64,000 nucleotides of DNA from Clostridiales bacterium (GCA_015055965.1 SVHG01000003.1:1-64000), one strand, 5' to 3'; counted from the first letter of the stretch, positions 52,417 through 62,869 are shown. Notes: generated from the letters alone by a model not told the origin. Program-made: numbers and translations.

Positions 52417-53176
52417 CTGCATCCCCTCCGTTTTCTTCATTGAACGTAATGGTAATATCGTCAAATACTTCCTTTTGTTCAACCTTTATAAATTGTCTTT
52501 TTAATAACTCAAGCATAGCTTGAAAGGTGGTAATAATTTCACTTTTAGAGGCCGTCGATTTAAATAACTCAAAGAAAGAACATTCTTTAACCTCTAAAAT
52601 TCTGGCTTTAATGTATTCCATTTTTTCAGGAACGGTAAAAACTTCTTTTGGAATTTCACGGTTTTGGTGTATTGCTCTTTCTAATTCCACCCTAGAAAGC
52701 AAGTTAGAAAAAGCCTTCATTAAACCGTCAAAGTTAAAATCCTTATAAACTATCCTGTAATCGTTTGCAGTAGGTTCAGGAGGTTTGTAATATCTGTTAA
52801 CGTTTTCTAGCATTTTAAGCTTTTCACTCATTGCTTTAAATAAAGCCAACTCCTCAAGTGAATTAATAATACTTCCGCCTTCTTCTACTTCTTCCATATC
52901 TTCATCCAATTTAGGCAATAATGCCTTTGATTTTTCGTACACTAAAGCAGTAGCGAATCCTGCGTACTCGCTAGCCTTTTCAATATCAAAAAATTCCATT
53001 GTATCAAGATAACTTAAGAATTGGTCTGTAACTTCAGATACGAAAATATCCTTAATTTCGATTTTAGCTCTTTTTACCAGTTGTAAAAGCAAATCAAGCG
53101 GACCGTCGAAGTCAATTATTTTCGTCTTATAATCGCAGACGCATTCATAATTCTTTATTTCGTAATTTCCATCCAT
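52382..53176 (-). CDS. scpA: Segregation and condensation protein A
   Basis: ScpA is the kleisin that bridges SMC heads. The N-terminus has the signature DFDGPLDLLLQLVKRAKIEIKDI (cited as FDGPLDLLLQLV) and the C-terminal winged helix has LEVKECSFFELFKS. An acidic loop lies near residues 90-100. The ATG at 53176 follows the M50 gene stop within 8 bp, so translational coupling is likely. The downstream scpB overlap keeps subunit stoichiometry. Confidence 0.93.
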   Translation of the reverse strand: MDGNYEIKNYECVCDYKTKIIDFDGPLDLLLQLVKRAKIEIKDIFVSEVTDQFLSYLDTMEFFDIEKASEYAGFATALVYEKSKALLPKLDEDMEEVEEGGSIINSLEELALFKAMSEKLKMLENVNRYYKPPEPTANDYRIVYKDFNFDGLMKAFSNLLSRVELERAIHQNREIPKEVFTVPEKMEYIKARILEVKECSFFELFKSTASKSEIITTFQAMLELLKRQFIKVEQKEVFDDITITFNEENGGDADGDFGDLSEYN

Positions 53177-53180
53177 AAAA

Positions 53181-53861
53181 TCAACCAAAAATCAAAGAAA
53201 ATATAAAATTCCAAAATAGTTTTATTGGGTAACCAAATACGTTAACCGCGAAATTCATAAAGTAACCGAATATATCTAAAAAGGCTAATTCAGGAATTCT
53301 ATTAGCAACCGTACTTAATAAAATTAACGCAAGTAAACAATAATATCCGTATTTACGTAAAAACTGATATGCCTTATTGCTCTTATTTACAAAAGTATCA
53401 ATAATTCTAAATCCATCAAGCGGAAACACGGGAATCAAATTAAATACACAAAAAGATAAATCTAATGCAAATCCCCAATAACAAATTAAATAAATAAAGG
53501 TAGTTAAGTTGTTGACCGGTAAAAATCTTGAAACTAAATAAATCATTGGATAAAACAAAAATGCCAATGCGTAATTAGTTAAAATTCCGGCAACAGAAAC
53601 CCAAAACGAGCCCTTTTTTAAATTATGAAAATTATAAGGGTTAACAGGAACGGGCTTCGCCCAGCCAAAATCTGCAATTAAGAAGCAAATTAAGCCTATA
53701 GGATCAAAATGCTTCAATGGATTTAACGTATATCTCCCATAAAGCTTTGCAGTATTATCACCGTTTTTATACGCAGCGAAAGCATGTGCAAATTCGTGAG
53801 CCGGTAATATAAAAAGCAAAACTATAAAGCGTGATAAATAAAATAAAAGATCTGCACCCAT
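53181..53861 (-). CDS. Site-2 protease family (M50) integral membrane metalloprotease
   Basis: This 226-residue protein has four or five membrane helices. The zinc motif is PAHEFAHAFAAY (HExxH), and the third ligand motif is PVFPLDGFRI (LDG), which define M50. In Bacillota such proteins are often encoded beside scpA; the substrate is unknown. The ATG at 53861 is 1 bp after the ftsY stop; a frame start at 53906 would be inside ftsY. Confidence 0.9.
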   Translation of the reverse strand: MGADLLFYLSRFIVLLFILPAHEFAHAFAAYKNGDNTAKLYGRYTLNPLKHFDPIGLICFLIADFGWAKPVPVNPYNFHNLKKGSFWVSVAGILTNYALAFLFYPMIYLVSRFLPVNNLTTFIYLICYWGFALDLSFCVFNLIPVFPLDGFRIIDTFVNKSNKAYQFLRKYGYYCLLALILLSTVANRIPELAFLDIFGYFMNFAVNVFGYPIKLFWNFIFSLIFG

Positions 53862-53862
53862 T

Positions 53863-54759
53863 TTACAATAGTCCGTCAATAAAAGATTGTGGATCAAACT
53901 CCTCAATATCGTTTACGCCCTCGCCCGTACCAACGAAAACAACGGGAACTTGATTTTCAGTGCAAAGCGAAATAACAAAACCACCCTTTGCCGTTCCGTC
54001 AAGCTTGGTTAACACTATACCGTCAATACTTACAGCGTCATCAAATGCCTCAACTTGAGATAAAGCGTTTTGACCGGTAGTTGCATCTAAAACGATAAAT
54101 TTATAGAAATTTGCTTCAGGGTATTCTCTTTCAGCTACCCTTGCAATCTTTTTAAGCTCTTCCATTAGGTTAGACTTAACGTGCAATCTGCCGGCAGTAT
54201 CAACTATTAAAACGTCCGTTTTCTTAGCCTTCATAGAGCTAATAGCGTCGTAAACGACAGCTGAAGGATCACTTCCCTCACCGTGAGATACCAACCTAAC
54301 GTTAGAACGATCCGCCCACACCTTTAATTGCTCACAAGCAGCCGCCCTAAAGGTATCGCCAGCAGCTAAAATAACGCTTTTTCCCTCGTTTTTAAAGAAT
54401 GTTGCTAGCTTACCGATAGTAGTGGTTTTTCCAACGCCGTTTACACCGATAAGCGTAATAACTGCAGGATATTCTATTTCTAACACACCTGCATCTTCAA
54501 GCTTTTCGATTAAAACCTCTTTTAGTGATTGAATAACGTACTCTTGATCAGCCGTACGCTCTTCAATCATTCTATCGCGAAGATCTTCTACGATTTCTTC
54601 AGCGGTGGAATAAGACACGTCTGAAGATATTAATACGTCCGTTAAATCCTCATAAAACTCTTCACCGATTTTATCCCCGGTAAAAAGCGCGGATATTTTT
54701 TTTGCAAACGCATCCTTGGTCTTCTTTAACGCGCCGAAAATTTTCTTAAAAAATCCCAT
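53863..54759 (-). CDS. ftsY: Signal recognition particle receptor FtsY
   Basis: FtsY receives SRP-ribosome complexes at the membrane. The 298-residue protein has the short N domain and the GTPase domain with GVNGVGKTTTIGKLA, DTFRAAA, DTAGRL, TKLDGTAKGG and GTGEGVNDIEEFD. The long acidic A domain of E. coli FtsY is absent, as in many Bacillota. It is 8 bp after smc. Confidence 0.96.
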   Translation of the reverse strand: MGFFKKIFGALKKTKDAFAKKISALFTGDKIGEEFYEDLTDVLISSDVSYSTAEEIVEDLRDRMIEERTADQEYVIQSLKEVLIEKLEDAGVLEIEYPAVITLIGVNGVGKTTTIGKLATFFKNEGKSVILAAGDTFRAAACEQLKVWADRSNVRLVSHGEGSDPSAVVYDAISSMKAKKTDVLIVDTAGRLHVKSNLMEELKKIARVAEREYPEANFYKFIVLDATTGQNALSQVEAFDDAVSIDGIVLTKLDGTAKGGFVISLCTENQVPVVFVGTGEGVNDIEEFDPQSFIDGLL

Positions 54760-54767
54760 AAAAACTC

Positions 54768-57700
54768 CTAATCAGCCATATCGCCGTTAATATCAGAAAG
54801 CTTAACTGAAACTATCTTAGAAACACCCTTTTCTTCCATGGTTACACCGAAAAGAGTATCTGCATTTTCCATAGTAACCTTTTTGTGGGTAATTACTACG
54901 AATTGCGTTTCTTCTGCAAAGTGCTTTAAGTAATTTGCAACTCTTTCTACGTTAGCATCATCTAAAGGCGCTTCGATTTCGTCCAATACACAGAAAGGCA
55001 TAGGTCTTAATCTTAATATCGCAAATAGAATTGCCGTAGCAGTTAATGCCTGCTCACCACCTGAAAGCAATGAAATCTTCGTAAGCTTTTTTCCGGGTGG
55101 TTCGGCAACGATTTCTATGCCTGCATCTAACGGATCTTGACCTTCAACGATATCTTCAATAATTAAATCTGCGCTACCACCGCCGAATAATTCTTTAAAT
55201 ATACGCTTGAAGTTAACTCTAATCGTTTCAAATCCGGTGTTAAATATTTCAAGCATTTCTTCGGTAATAGATTTAATTACTGATTTCAAATCTGCTTCAG
55301 CTGCTTCTAGATCGTTACGCTGTCTGTTATAGTCCTCATAACGTTCCTTTAAAGCGTTAAATTCATCAATTGCCGTGGGGTTAATAGCACCTAAAGTAGC
55401 AATCTTACGCTTAATTCTGTGGATTTCCTGCGTTGAAAGAGCCATATTATAATCAGGATCTTTCATAGTAACGCAAGTTTCGTAAGTTAAACCGTATTCC
55501 TCTTCAATATGCTTTTGCATATATTCAAGGTCGGTATCTATCTTTGTAAGAGCAATCTTTTCATCCATTAAACGCTGAGCAATACGGTTGAGCTCTGAAA
55601 TAAGCATTTGTCTGCGTAAATCGTCCTGTTGAACGAGTTCGCCAAGCTGGAATTTTCTAGTTTTAATCTTATCTAGTTCCTCACGCTTTACGTTTAAACC
55701 GCTTTGTTCTTCACTGCTTAACGCAATCTTTTCGATTTCTCTACGCTTTTTATCAATTGCTTCAATATTTTCCTCAATTAAACGCTTATTAACCTCAATG
55801 TTTTCCAATGCGTCCTTTCTATCTGCTTGCAAACGAGCAATTTCTTCACGAGAGCTAGAAATATCAGCGTTTAACGCAGCAAGAGTTCTTTGAAGCATTA
55901 GGTTTTCATCAATTAACTCTTCCCTTCTTCTTCTTAAGTTATCGTATTCTGACTGATGTCTTATAGCATCTGAAGAAGCCGAAGCCCTAGCTTCAGTAAG
56001 CTTTTCGTTATCCTCTTCAATATTACTATACTGACGCTTAATTTCTTCTAAACGCTCGCTAATTTGCTTAAACGAACCTTCATTAAGCTTAATTTCAGCC
56101 TCTACGTCAGCTAATGACTTTTCTAAGGTTGAATTCTTTTCTTTTAAGATAGCTAATTCTTGCTTGCAGTCGTTAAGTGAATTTTCTTTCTTTTCTAAAT
56201 CAGAAATCATTTCGTTAACCTGCGCAAACGACCTTTCTTTATTTTCGTTTAAAGACTTTAATTCTGCCGTTTTTGCAGTTAAATCCTTTTCAATTTGCTC
56301 TAACATTCTATCCGTTGCAAGCAGATTTGAGCTGTTTGAACGCTTTGAGCCACCGGTCATTGAGCCGGAAGGATTAACTAAGTCACCGTCTAAGGTAACG
56401 ATCTTAAAGGAGAAGTGATAACGCTTAGCAATAGCAACGGCGTTTTCAATCGTGTCACATATTAAAGTATTGCCAAGAAGATGCTGAATAATGTTTTCAA
56501 AATAAGAATCGTATTTAACAACCGAGGTTGCAAGACCAAGAGCACCCCTTTCCTTTACTGCTTTAAGCAAATCTTCATTACTTCTATGAACCTTCATTGA
56601 AGAAATAGGCAAGAAGGTTACTCTACCGCCGCCGTTTTTCTTTAAAAATTCAATCAAATATTGAGCATCATCAGGCGTATCAGTGATAACGTTGCTAGCC
56701 GCACCGCCAAGCAAGGTTTCAACCGCAGTTTCATATTTAGAATCAGTTTTAATAACTGAAGCAACTAAGCCCTTAACTTTTGCGCCAATAACAGAATTAT
56801 TCTTTGCAGCAAGCATTAAATTCTTAACTGAATCAGGATATCCGCTAAAAGATTCCTTTAATCCGCTATAAACGTTCTTTCTTGCACTTAATGAAGAAAT
56901 ATCAGCGTTTAAAACGTAAATCTTATTATTAATTTGCGAAATGTATTCATTCGTTGAACGAATTGCGCTTTCTTCATCTTCAATTGCAGCTTTTAGATTA
57001 GCAATTTCCTTTAGTAGTCTTTCAATAGAAAGCTCGCACAAGGTTCTATCTTTAACTAACGCATCTCGTTTTTCAGTAAGCGCAGTCATACGTTCAATAA
57101 CCTCTTGCTGTTGAGAGGAAATAACGCTTTGTTCGCCTGCTAACGCACCTATATTCATCTTGATATCAGCCAAAGATTCAACTGATTTTAAAACCTTATT
57201 TTGCGCATCTTGCTGAGCACTTTCACCTTGAGATAAACTTTGCAATAAAGAATCCAATTCCTTACCAACAACGTCTATACGCTGATTAATCTTATCTAAA
57301 TCAGCTAAAGAATCAGCAATACTTTGCTTCTTAGCAGTAATAGCCTTGTCGATTAAGTCAATTTTTTCCGTTCTATCGCGAATTTCGTTCTTTAAACGGG
57401 TATTATCATCTTGAAGGAAGTTTATTTCTTGATTAAAGAGCGAAGTGAAGCCTGATTGCTTTTCCAAACCAACGCTTAGGTTTAGAATTTCTTCGTTTAA
57501 ATCAGCAATTCGCTTATCAACCTCAACGCCTTCCTTTTGGTGATCGTTGAAATCCTTTTGAGCCTTTTCAAGATCCTTTGACTTGATAGACTGTTCTTCC
57601 TCTAAACCTGTAATTCTATTACTGATTTTTTCCTTTTCGGTATGAGAATTATCGGATTTATATAAGAAATTATTGATTTCGTGATACTTAAATTCAGAAG

Positions 57701-58358
57701 CTAGCTGTAAATACTCTCTAGTTTTTTCAGCCTTTGCCTCCATAGGACCTAAGTCTTTTTCCAACTCACTACTAATATCTATTATACGAATAATATTTTC
57801 ACGAGTTCTTTCAAGCTTTCTTTCGTTATCAAGCTTTTTAGCCTTAGTTGAAGCAATACCAACGGCTTCTTCGAATATAGCACGCCTATCTTCAGGCTTT
57901 GCGTTCATAATTTCCGCAATTTTACCCTGACCGATAATAGTATAACCACTCTTACTTACACCACATTCGTGTAAATAACCTACTATATCTCTCATTCTGC
58001 AAGGTTGCTTGTTAATATAGTATTCACTTTCACCGCTTCTAAAAAGCTTTCTGGTCATACAAACTTCGCTGTATTCAAGACTGGGGAATATTTTATTGGT
58101 ATTATCAAAATAAAGAGAAACCTCACAATAAGATAAGGATTTTCTATTTTGAGTACCGTTAAATATAACATCTTGCATTGACGAACCACGTAACGACTTT
58201 GCAGACTGTTCGCCTAAAACCCAACGGATAGCGTCCGCAATATTACTCTTACCGCATCCGTTAGGCCCAACAATAGCCGTAACGCCTTCATTAAATTGTA
58301 TTTCTTGCCTATCAGCAAAACTTTTAAAACCGATAAGCTCAATTTTTACAAAGTTCAC
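54768..58358 (-). CDS. smc: Chromosome partition protein SMC
   Basis: SMC is the condensin ATPase that compacts and separates chromosomes. The 1196-residue protein has Walker A GPNGCGKSNIADAI at the N-terminus, two long coiled coils (about residues 170-490 and 680-1010), a hinge (about 510-640) and the C-terminal signature LLSGGEQALTATA with Walker B FCVLDEIEAPLDDANV. It overlaps rnc by 4 bp. Both ScpA and ScpB are in the same operon. Confidence 0.97.
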   Translation of the reverse strand: MNFVKIELIGFKSFADRQEIQFNEGVTAIVGPNGCGKSNIADAIRWVLGEQSAKSLRGSSMQDVIFNGTQNRKSLSYCEVSLYFDNTNKIFPSLEYSEVCMTRKLFRSGESEYYINKQPCRMRDIVGYLHECGVSKSGYTIIGQGKIAEIMNAKPEDRRAIFEEAVGIASTKAKKLDNERKLERTRENIIRIIDISSELEKDLGPMEAKAEKTREYLQLASEFKYHEINNFLYKSDNSHTEKEKISNRITGLEEEQSIKSKDLEKAQKDFNDHQKEGVEVDKRIADLNEEILNLSVGLEKQSGFTSLFNQEINFLQDDNTRLKNEIRDRTEKIDLIDKAITAKKQSIADSLADLDKINQRIDVVGKELDSLLQSLSQGESAQQDAQNKVLKSVESLADIKMNIGALAGEQSVISSQQQEVIERMTALTEKRDALVKDRTLCELSIERLLKEIANLKAAIEDEESAIRSTNEYISQINNKIYVLNADISSLSARKNVYSGLKESFSGYPDSVKNLMLAAKNNSVIGAKVKGLVASVIKTDSKYETAVETLLGGAASNVITDTPDDAQYLIEFLKKNGGGRVTFLPISSMKVHRSNEDLLKAVKERGALGLATSVVKYDSYFENIIQHLLGNTLICDTIENAVAIAKRYHFSFKIVTLDGDLVNPSGSMTGGSKRSNSSNLLATDRMLEQIEKDLTAKTAELKSLNENKERSFAQVNEMISDLEKKENSLNDCKQELAILKEKNSTLEKSLADVEAEIKLNEGSFKQISERLEEIKRQYSNIEEDNEKLTEARASASSDAIRHQSEYDNLRRRREELIDENLMLQRTLAALNADISSSREEIARLQADRKDALENIEVNKRLIEENIEAIDKKRREIEKIALSSEEQSGLNVKREELDKIKTRKFQLGELVQQDDLRRQMLISELNRIAQRLMDEKIALTKIDTDLEYMQKHIEEEYGLTYETCVTMKDPDYNMALSTQEIHRIKRKIATLGAINPTAIDEFNALKERYEDYNRQRNDLEAAEADLKSVIKSITEEMLEIFNTGFETIRVNFKRIFKELFGGGSADLIIEDIVEGQDPLDAGIEIVAEPPGKKLTKISLLSGGEQALTATAILFAILRLRPMPFCVLDEIEAPLDDANVERVANYLKHFAEETQFVVITHKKVTMENADTLFGVTMEEKGVSKIVSVKLSDINGDMAD

Positions 58359-59038
58359 TTACTTTTCCTACCTGATATTTTTTTTAATGCTCTTCTCGCA
58401 GCATCTTGAGAAGCAGTTGCCTTATTACCACCCGTTCCAACCGCAACGGTTTTACCTGCAATTGAAACTGCTATTGTAAATTGTGGATTATGATCTGCCC
58501 CGGTTTTCGTTACTACCTCGTAAGCGGGAACGCCGAGCTTGTGAGATTGCGTATATATTTGCAAAGCGCTTTTATAATCTTCATTTTTGCTTTCTTTTAC
58601 GTTAATTTCATTAAGTAAAAACTTCGTTATAAATGCTTTTGCTTCATCCAAACCACCGTCTAAATAAATAGCCGCTACTACCGCTTCAAATAAATTTTCT
58701 AAAAGTCTATCGTTTTTAGAAGCACTATAATTCAAGCTTTCCCCTTGAATTACGTATTCATCTATACCAATGCGCCTTACCGCAGCAGCTAATGGTTTAG
58801 TTGATACGACTGCTTGCTTCTGTTGCGTCATATCTCCTTCAGAAACGCCTTTTTTCTTCCTAAAAAAGTAATCCGCAACGATAAAGCCAAGTACTGAATC
58901 ACCCAAAAACTCTAATCTTTCATTATTTTTACGTGATTTATTGCCGTGATAAGATTTATGCGTAAAAGCAGCAAGCAACAAATCTTTATTGTTAAAGCAG
59001 TAATTAATTTTTCTTTCAATTAGTTCTACTTCTATCAT
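58355..59038 (-). CDS. rnc: Ribonuclease III
   Basis: RNase III cleaves double-stranded RNA in rRNA maturation and regulation. The catalytic signature NERLEFLGDSVLG is near residue 40, with a second metal Glu in ENLFEAVVAAIYLDGG. The C-terminal dsRNA-binding domain spans about residues 155-225. It is coupled to smc (4-bp overlap) and plsX (1-bp overlap); the acpP gene usually between plsX and rnc is missing. Confidence 0.96.
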   Translation of the reverse strand: MIEVELIERKINYCFNNKDLLLAAFTHKSYHGNKSRKNNERLEFLGDSVLGFIVADYFFRKKKGVSEGDMTQQKQAVVSTKPLAAAVRRIGIDEYVIQGESLNYSASKNDRLLENLFEAVVAAIYLDGGLDEAKAFITKFLLNEINVKESKNEDYKSALQIYTQSHKLGVPAYEVVTKTGADHNPQFTIAVSIAGKTVAVGTGGNKATASQDAARRALKKISGRKSK

Positions 59039-60069
59039 TATGCGTTTTCTTCTGCGCTAAACGGCGGAACGGGAGTGTTTGCTATTTTATCCTTTATTAC
59101 GTCTACTATGTTATTTTGGCAAGCTCGTTTAGCCTGTAAGATAGATGCAGTAATAGCGGATGCCTTAGAAGATCCATGTGCCTTTACTACAACCTTTTTA
59201 GCACCAATGAACACAGCGCCACCCTTTTTATTGTAGTCTAAGGTGTTTTTTACTTCCATTAACGATTTTTTCATTAATAAAGCGCCTATTTTTGCTAATA
59301 ACGAATGTGAAATAGATTTTTTTAAGGTTGCAAAAATACCGCCTGAAATACCTTCCATACTCTTAATTGCAACGTTACCTGTAAATCCGTCAGTAACAAC
59401 GACGTCACAGTCGCCCGAAATTATATCACGGGCTTCTATATTTCCAACGAAATTAATTGAAGGAGAATGCCTAAAAGCGTAATTAACTTGTTTAATAAGC
59501 TCGTTACCCTTAGCGTCCTCCGTTCCGTTTGAAAGCAACGCAACTCTTGGATTTTCAATTCCTAATACTTCTGAAGCGTAAACTGAACCCATTAAAGCAA
59601 AATGGAATAGATTTAAGGGCTTACAATCGGCGTTTGCACCAACGTCAAGCATTACAACCTCCCCACCCTTTAGAGTGGGCAAAGTGGGTAATAACGCAGG
59701 ACGGGATACCCCGCGAATTCTACCAACCTTAAGAGTGCAACCAACTAATAAAGCACCCGTACTACCTGTAGAAACGAAAGCGTCTGCATCTTCGCCAAGA
59801 GCTAAACAACCTTTAACTAAGGAAGAATCAGGTTTTTTCTTTACCGCTTCAGTAGGCTGTTCTTCACAGGTTATAACCTCTTTCGCATCTAAAAACTCAA
59901 CTCTTGAAGCATCATACTGATAATTTGCAAGATGTTTTTTTATAATTTCTTCATCACCGGCTAAAACGGCAATAAATCCATCATCCTTTTTAAGAGCTTC
60001 TAACGCGCCCTCTATATTTGCTATCGGTGAATTATCGCCACCAAAGCAATCCACTACTATTTTTAACAT
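59038..60069 (-). CDS. plsX: Phosphate acyltransferase PlsX
   Basis: PlsX makes acyl-phosphate from acyl-ACP for phospholipid synthesis. The 343-residue protein begins VVDCFGGDNSP and has VSTGSTGALL, DVGANADCKP, ALLSNGTEDAKG and DGFTGNVAIK. All are family blocks; the first normally reads DAMGGD and is DCFGGD here. It lies 12 bp after asnS and abuts rnc. Confidence 0.95.
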   Translation of the reverse strand: MLKIVVDCFGGDNSPIANIEGALEALKKDDGFIAVLAGDEEIIKKHLANYQYDASRVEFLDAKEVITCEEQPTEAVKKKPDSSLVKGCLALGEDADAFVSTGSTGALLVGCTLKVGRIRGVSRPALLPTLPTLKGGEVVMLDVGANADCKPLNLFHFALMGSVYASEVLGIENPRVALLSNGTEDAKGNELIKQVNYAFRHSPSINFVGNIEARDIISGDCDVVVTDGFTGNVAIKSMEGISGGIFATLKKSISHSLLAKIGALLMKKSLMEVKNTLDYNKKGGAVFIGAKKVVVKAHGSSKASAITASILQAKRACQNNIVDVIKDKIANTPVPPFSAEENA

Positions 60070-60081
60070 ATTTTCACCTAA

Positions 60082-61476
60082 TTAGAATTCAAGATTTGAT
60101 ACCGTTCTGGGGAAAGGTATAACGTCACGAATGTTAGAAACACCCGTTAGGTACATAACCATTCTTTCAAAGCCAAGACCAAAGCCCGCGTGGCGAGTAC
60201 CGCCGTATTTACGAAGCTTAATATACCAATCGTAATCCTCTTCCTTGAGGCCGAAATCTTTAATTTTAGAAATAAGTAAGTCTTCACGCTCTTCTCTTTG
60301 GCTACCGCCGATAAGCTCGCCAATACCGGGAACTAATAAGTCCATAGCGGCAACCGTTTTGCCATCGTCGTTTAAACGCATGTAGAACGCTTTAATTTCC
60401 TTGGGATAGTCAATTAAGAACACGGGCTTTTTAAATACCTTTTCGGTAATATATCTTTCGTGCTCGCTTTGTAAATCCACACCCCAATATACGGGGAATT
60501 CAAATTTATCTTTTTCTTTTAATAAAATATCTATCGCTTCGGTGTAAGTCAATCTAACGAAATCACTGTTAACGACGTTTGTTAATCTTTCCTTTAATCC
60601 TGTATCTACGAATTTATTTAAAAACTCAATTTCCGCAGGACATTTTTCCATTACGTAAGAAATTACGTACTTAACCATAGCCTCAGCAGTTTCCATGTCG
60701 CCCTTTAAATCGCAAAAAGCCATTTCAGGCTCTATCATCCAAAATTCTGCAGCATGGCGTGAAGTGTTAGATCTTTCAGCTCTAAAGGTAGGGCCAAAGG
60801 TATATACGTTACCAAACGCCATTGCGTAAGTTTCCGCGCTTAACTGACCTGAAACGGTTAATGATGCAGGCTTTTCAAAGAAATCCTTCTTGTAATCTAC
60901 AGGAGCGTTACTCTTTGCAACCTTTTCTAAATCAAGCGTCGTAACTTGGAACATTTCACCTGCGCCTTCGCAGTCACTACCCGTAATAATAGGGGTATGA
61001 ACGTATACGAATCCACGTTGGTTAAAGAAATTATGTATTGCAAAAGCAGCCTCACTTCTAATTTTAAACACGGCAGAAAAAAGATTGGTTCTGGGGCGTA
61101 AATATGCAATTTCACGTAGATATTCTAAGGTGTGGCGTTTCTTTTGTAAGGGATAATCGGGTGTTGACTCACCTTCAACGGCAACGCTTTCCGCATGAAT
61201 CTCAAAGGGTTGCTTTGCGTTGGGGGTTAATAAAAGCTTACCCTCAACTATAATTGAAGAACCAACGTTTAGCTTTGCAACGTCGTCGTAATTAGCTAAT
61301 TTATCTCTTTCAAATACAATTTGAAGATTGGTAAAATAACTGCCGTCGTTTAATTCAATAAAGCCAAACGCCTTCGAATCACGAATAGTTCTCACCCAAC
61401 CGCAAACCTTTATAGTTTTGTCTGTAAATTGCTGTGAGTCGGCATATAAAGTTTTAATATAAGTTCTTTCTAGCAT
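60082..61476 (-). CDS. asnS: Asparaginyl-tRNA synthetase
   Basis: AsnS charges tRNA-Asn. The 464-residue class IIb enzyme has an N-terminal OB anticodon-binding domain ([19 protein letters not shown]), motif 2 [21 protein letters not shown] (cited as [15 protein letters not shown]), and motif 3 [15 protein letters not shown]. The ATG at 61476 has GAGGTG at 7 nt; GTG at 61485 overlaps that site. It is the first gene of an 11-gene operon to folA. Confidence 0.96.
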   Translation of the reverse strand: MLERTYIKTLYADSQQFTDKTIKVCGWVRTIRDSKAFGFIELNDGSYFTNLQIVFERDKLANYDDVAKLNVGSSIIVEGKLLLTPNAKQPFEIHAESVAVEGESTPDYPLQKKRHTLEYLREIAYLRPRTNLFSAVFKIRSEAAFAIHNFFNQRGFVYVHTPIITGSDCEGAGEMFQVTTLDLEKVAKSNAPVDYKKDFFEKPASLTVSGQLSAETYAMAFGNVYTFGPTFRAERSNTSRHAAEFWMIEPEMAFCDLKGDMETAEAMVKYVISYVMEKCPAEIEFLNKFVDTGLKERLTNVVNSDFVRLTYTEAIDILLKEKDKFEFPVYWGVDLQSEHERYITEKVFKKPVFLIDYPKEIKAFYMRLNDDGKTVAAMDLLVPGIGELIGGSQREEREDLLISKIKDFGLKEEDYDWYIKLRKYGGTRHAGFGLGFERMVMYLTGVSNIRDVIPFPRTVSNLEF

Positions 61477-61526
61477 AATAAACACCTCGCATTTGATAAG
61501 CTAAAATATAAATAGATAATACATCT

Positions 61527-61555
61527 ATTTTATATAATAACATTTTTTTAGTCAA
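61527..61555 (-). promoter_or_regulatory. Promoter of the asnS-plsX-rnc-smc-ftsY-scpAB-thyA-folA operon
   Basis: Minus-strand -35 TTGACT (61550-61555) and -10 TAAAAT (61527-61532), 17-bp spacer. I see no terminator between asnS and folA. Confidence 0.7.
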
Positions 61556-61608
61556 AAAACAATAAAAAATTGCTCAAATAATTATTTTTTTAAAATCAAA
61601 ACAAAAAA

Positions 61609-61646
61609 AATCCCTTATTTTGCCTTAAAAAAACAAATAAGGGATT
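61609..61646 (-). terminator. Terminator after dnaJ
   Basis: AATCCCTTATTT and AAATAAGGGATT pair around a 14-nt loop, followed by a run of eight T on the minus strand. Confidence 0.8.
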
Positions 61647-61651
61647 AAAAA

Positions 61652-62803
61652 TTACTTTTTATCGTATGCCTTCACGCCGTAAAGGGATTCTAAACCTTCG
61701 TTATATTCTTTCATTTTAGGACATTGCTTTAATTCAGAATTTTCCGCAAATTCTTCTAACGCTTTCTTTTGCGCTCTGGATACGGAAGTGGGAATTTCAA
61801 CTGAAACGGTAACGTATAAATTACCCGTTCCCAAAGAAGATTTTATACCCTTTCCTCTTAAAACAAACTGCTTACCGTTTTGTGTTCCGGAAGGAATTTC
61901 CAAATCAATTGCGTTGTCTAAAGTGGGAATTTTCACCTTTCCGCCAAGCACGCAGGTTTCGTATGATAAAGGTAAATCCACGTAAAGATCAAAGCGTTCG
62001 CGCTTAAATATTTTATGGGGAAGAACCTTAAATACGATTATTAAATCACCAGGCTCACCGCCGTACTGGCTTGCATGACCGTATCCTTTCTTGCGCATAT
62101 AGCTATTACTGTCTGCTCCGGCAGGAATATCAATTCTAACAACGGTATTACTCTTACCGGTATACCAACCCTTTCCACCGCAGTCAGGGCACTTTTCGAT
62201 TATACGTTTACCCGTGCCACCGCAGTCAGGACAAACTCTTAAGCTAACAGTTCTAAAAAAACCACTGCCGGAGGTGTATTGCACTTTACCGCTTCCACCG
62301 CATTTATCACAGGTTTTATATGCAGTACCACCTTTAGCTCCCGTCCCCTTACAAGAGCTACAACGCTCTTTTCTAACGTAAGAAATTTCTTTAGTACAAC
62401 CCTTTGCGGCATCTAAGAATGAAAGTGATACCTCAACGGTTATATCCTTTCCACGTTCCTTTTCAGTAGAGCGAGCCGATGTAGCTCCACCACCAAACCC
62501 AGAAAAGATATCGTTAAATATGTCAGAAAAACCACCGAACCCACCAAATCCTTGACCGCCTGAAAAGTCGCCAAAACCAGCAGCTCCTGGATTAGCAAGC
62601 TCGTAGTCGTAAGCCGCTCTTTTTTGCTCGTCGGAAAGAACTTCGTTTGCCTCGTTTATTTCTTTAAACTTAGCAGCAGCCGCAGGATCGTTTGGATGCA
62701 AATCCGGGTGATATTGTTTAACCAATTTTCTGTATGCCGTTTTGATTTCAGCTTGCGTAGCCTTACTATCTACACCCAAAATCTCATAATAATTTTTAGC
62801 CAT
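61652..62803 (-). CDS. dnaJ: Chaperone protein DnaJ (type I Hsp40)
   Basis: DnaJ stimulates the DnaK ATPase and delivers clients. The 383-residue protein has a J domain with HPD (QYHPDLHPN), a Gly/Phe-rich linker (about 75-120), four zinc repeats CxxCxGxG (CSSCKGTG, CDKCGGSG, CPDCGGTG, CPDCGGKG) and the C-terminal client domain. The start is the ATG at 62803 (MAKNYYEILGV). It follows dnaK after a hairpin of 34 nt. Confidence 0.97.
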   Translation of the reverse strand: MAKNYYEILGVDSKATQAEIKTAYRKLVKQYHPDLHPNDPAAAAKFKEINEANEVLSDEQKRAAYDYELANPGAAGFGDFSGGQGFGGFGGFSDIFNDIFSGFGGGATSARSTEKERGKDITVEVSLSFLDAAKGCTKEISYVRKERCSSCKGTGAKGGTAYKTCDKCGGSGKVQYTSGSGFFRTVSLRVCPDCGGTGKRIIEKCPDCGGKGWYTGKSNTVVRIDIPAGADSNSYMRKKGYGHASQYGGEPGDLIIVFKVLPHKIFKRERFDLYVDLPLSYETCVLGGKVKIPTLDNAIDLEIPSGTQNGKQFVLRGKGIKSSLGTGNLYVTVSVEIPTSVSRAQKKALEEFAENSELKQCPKMKEYNEGLESLYGVKAYDKK

Positions 62804-62869
62804 AATAATTCTCAAAATGTCAATATCTATGCGATATTTTTAATATTTTTATGTTTGACAAAATAATCA

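Noticed and set aside
56164-56418. Ser/Phe-rich open frames opposite smc, clpX and dnaK
   Set aside because: They are antisense shadows of coiled-coil or conserved genes with no ribosome site.
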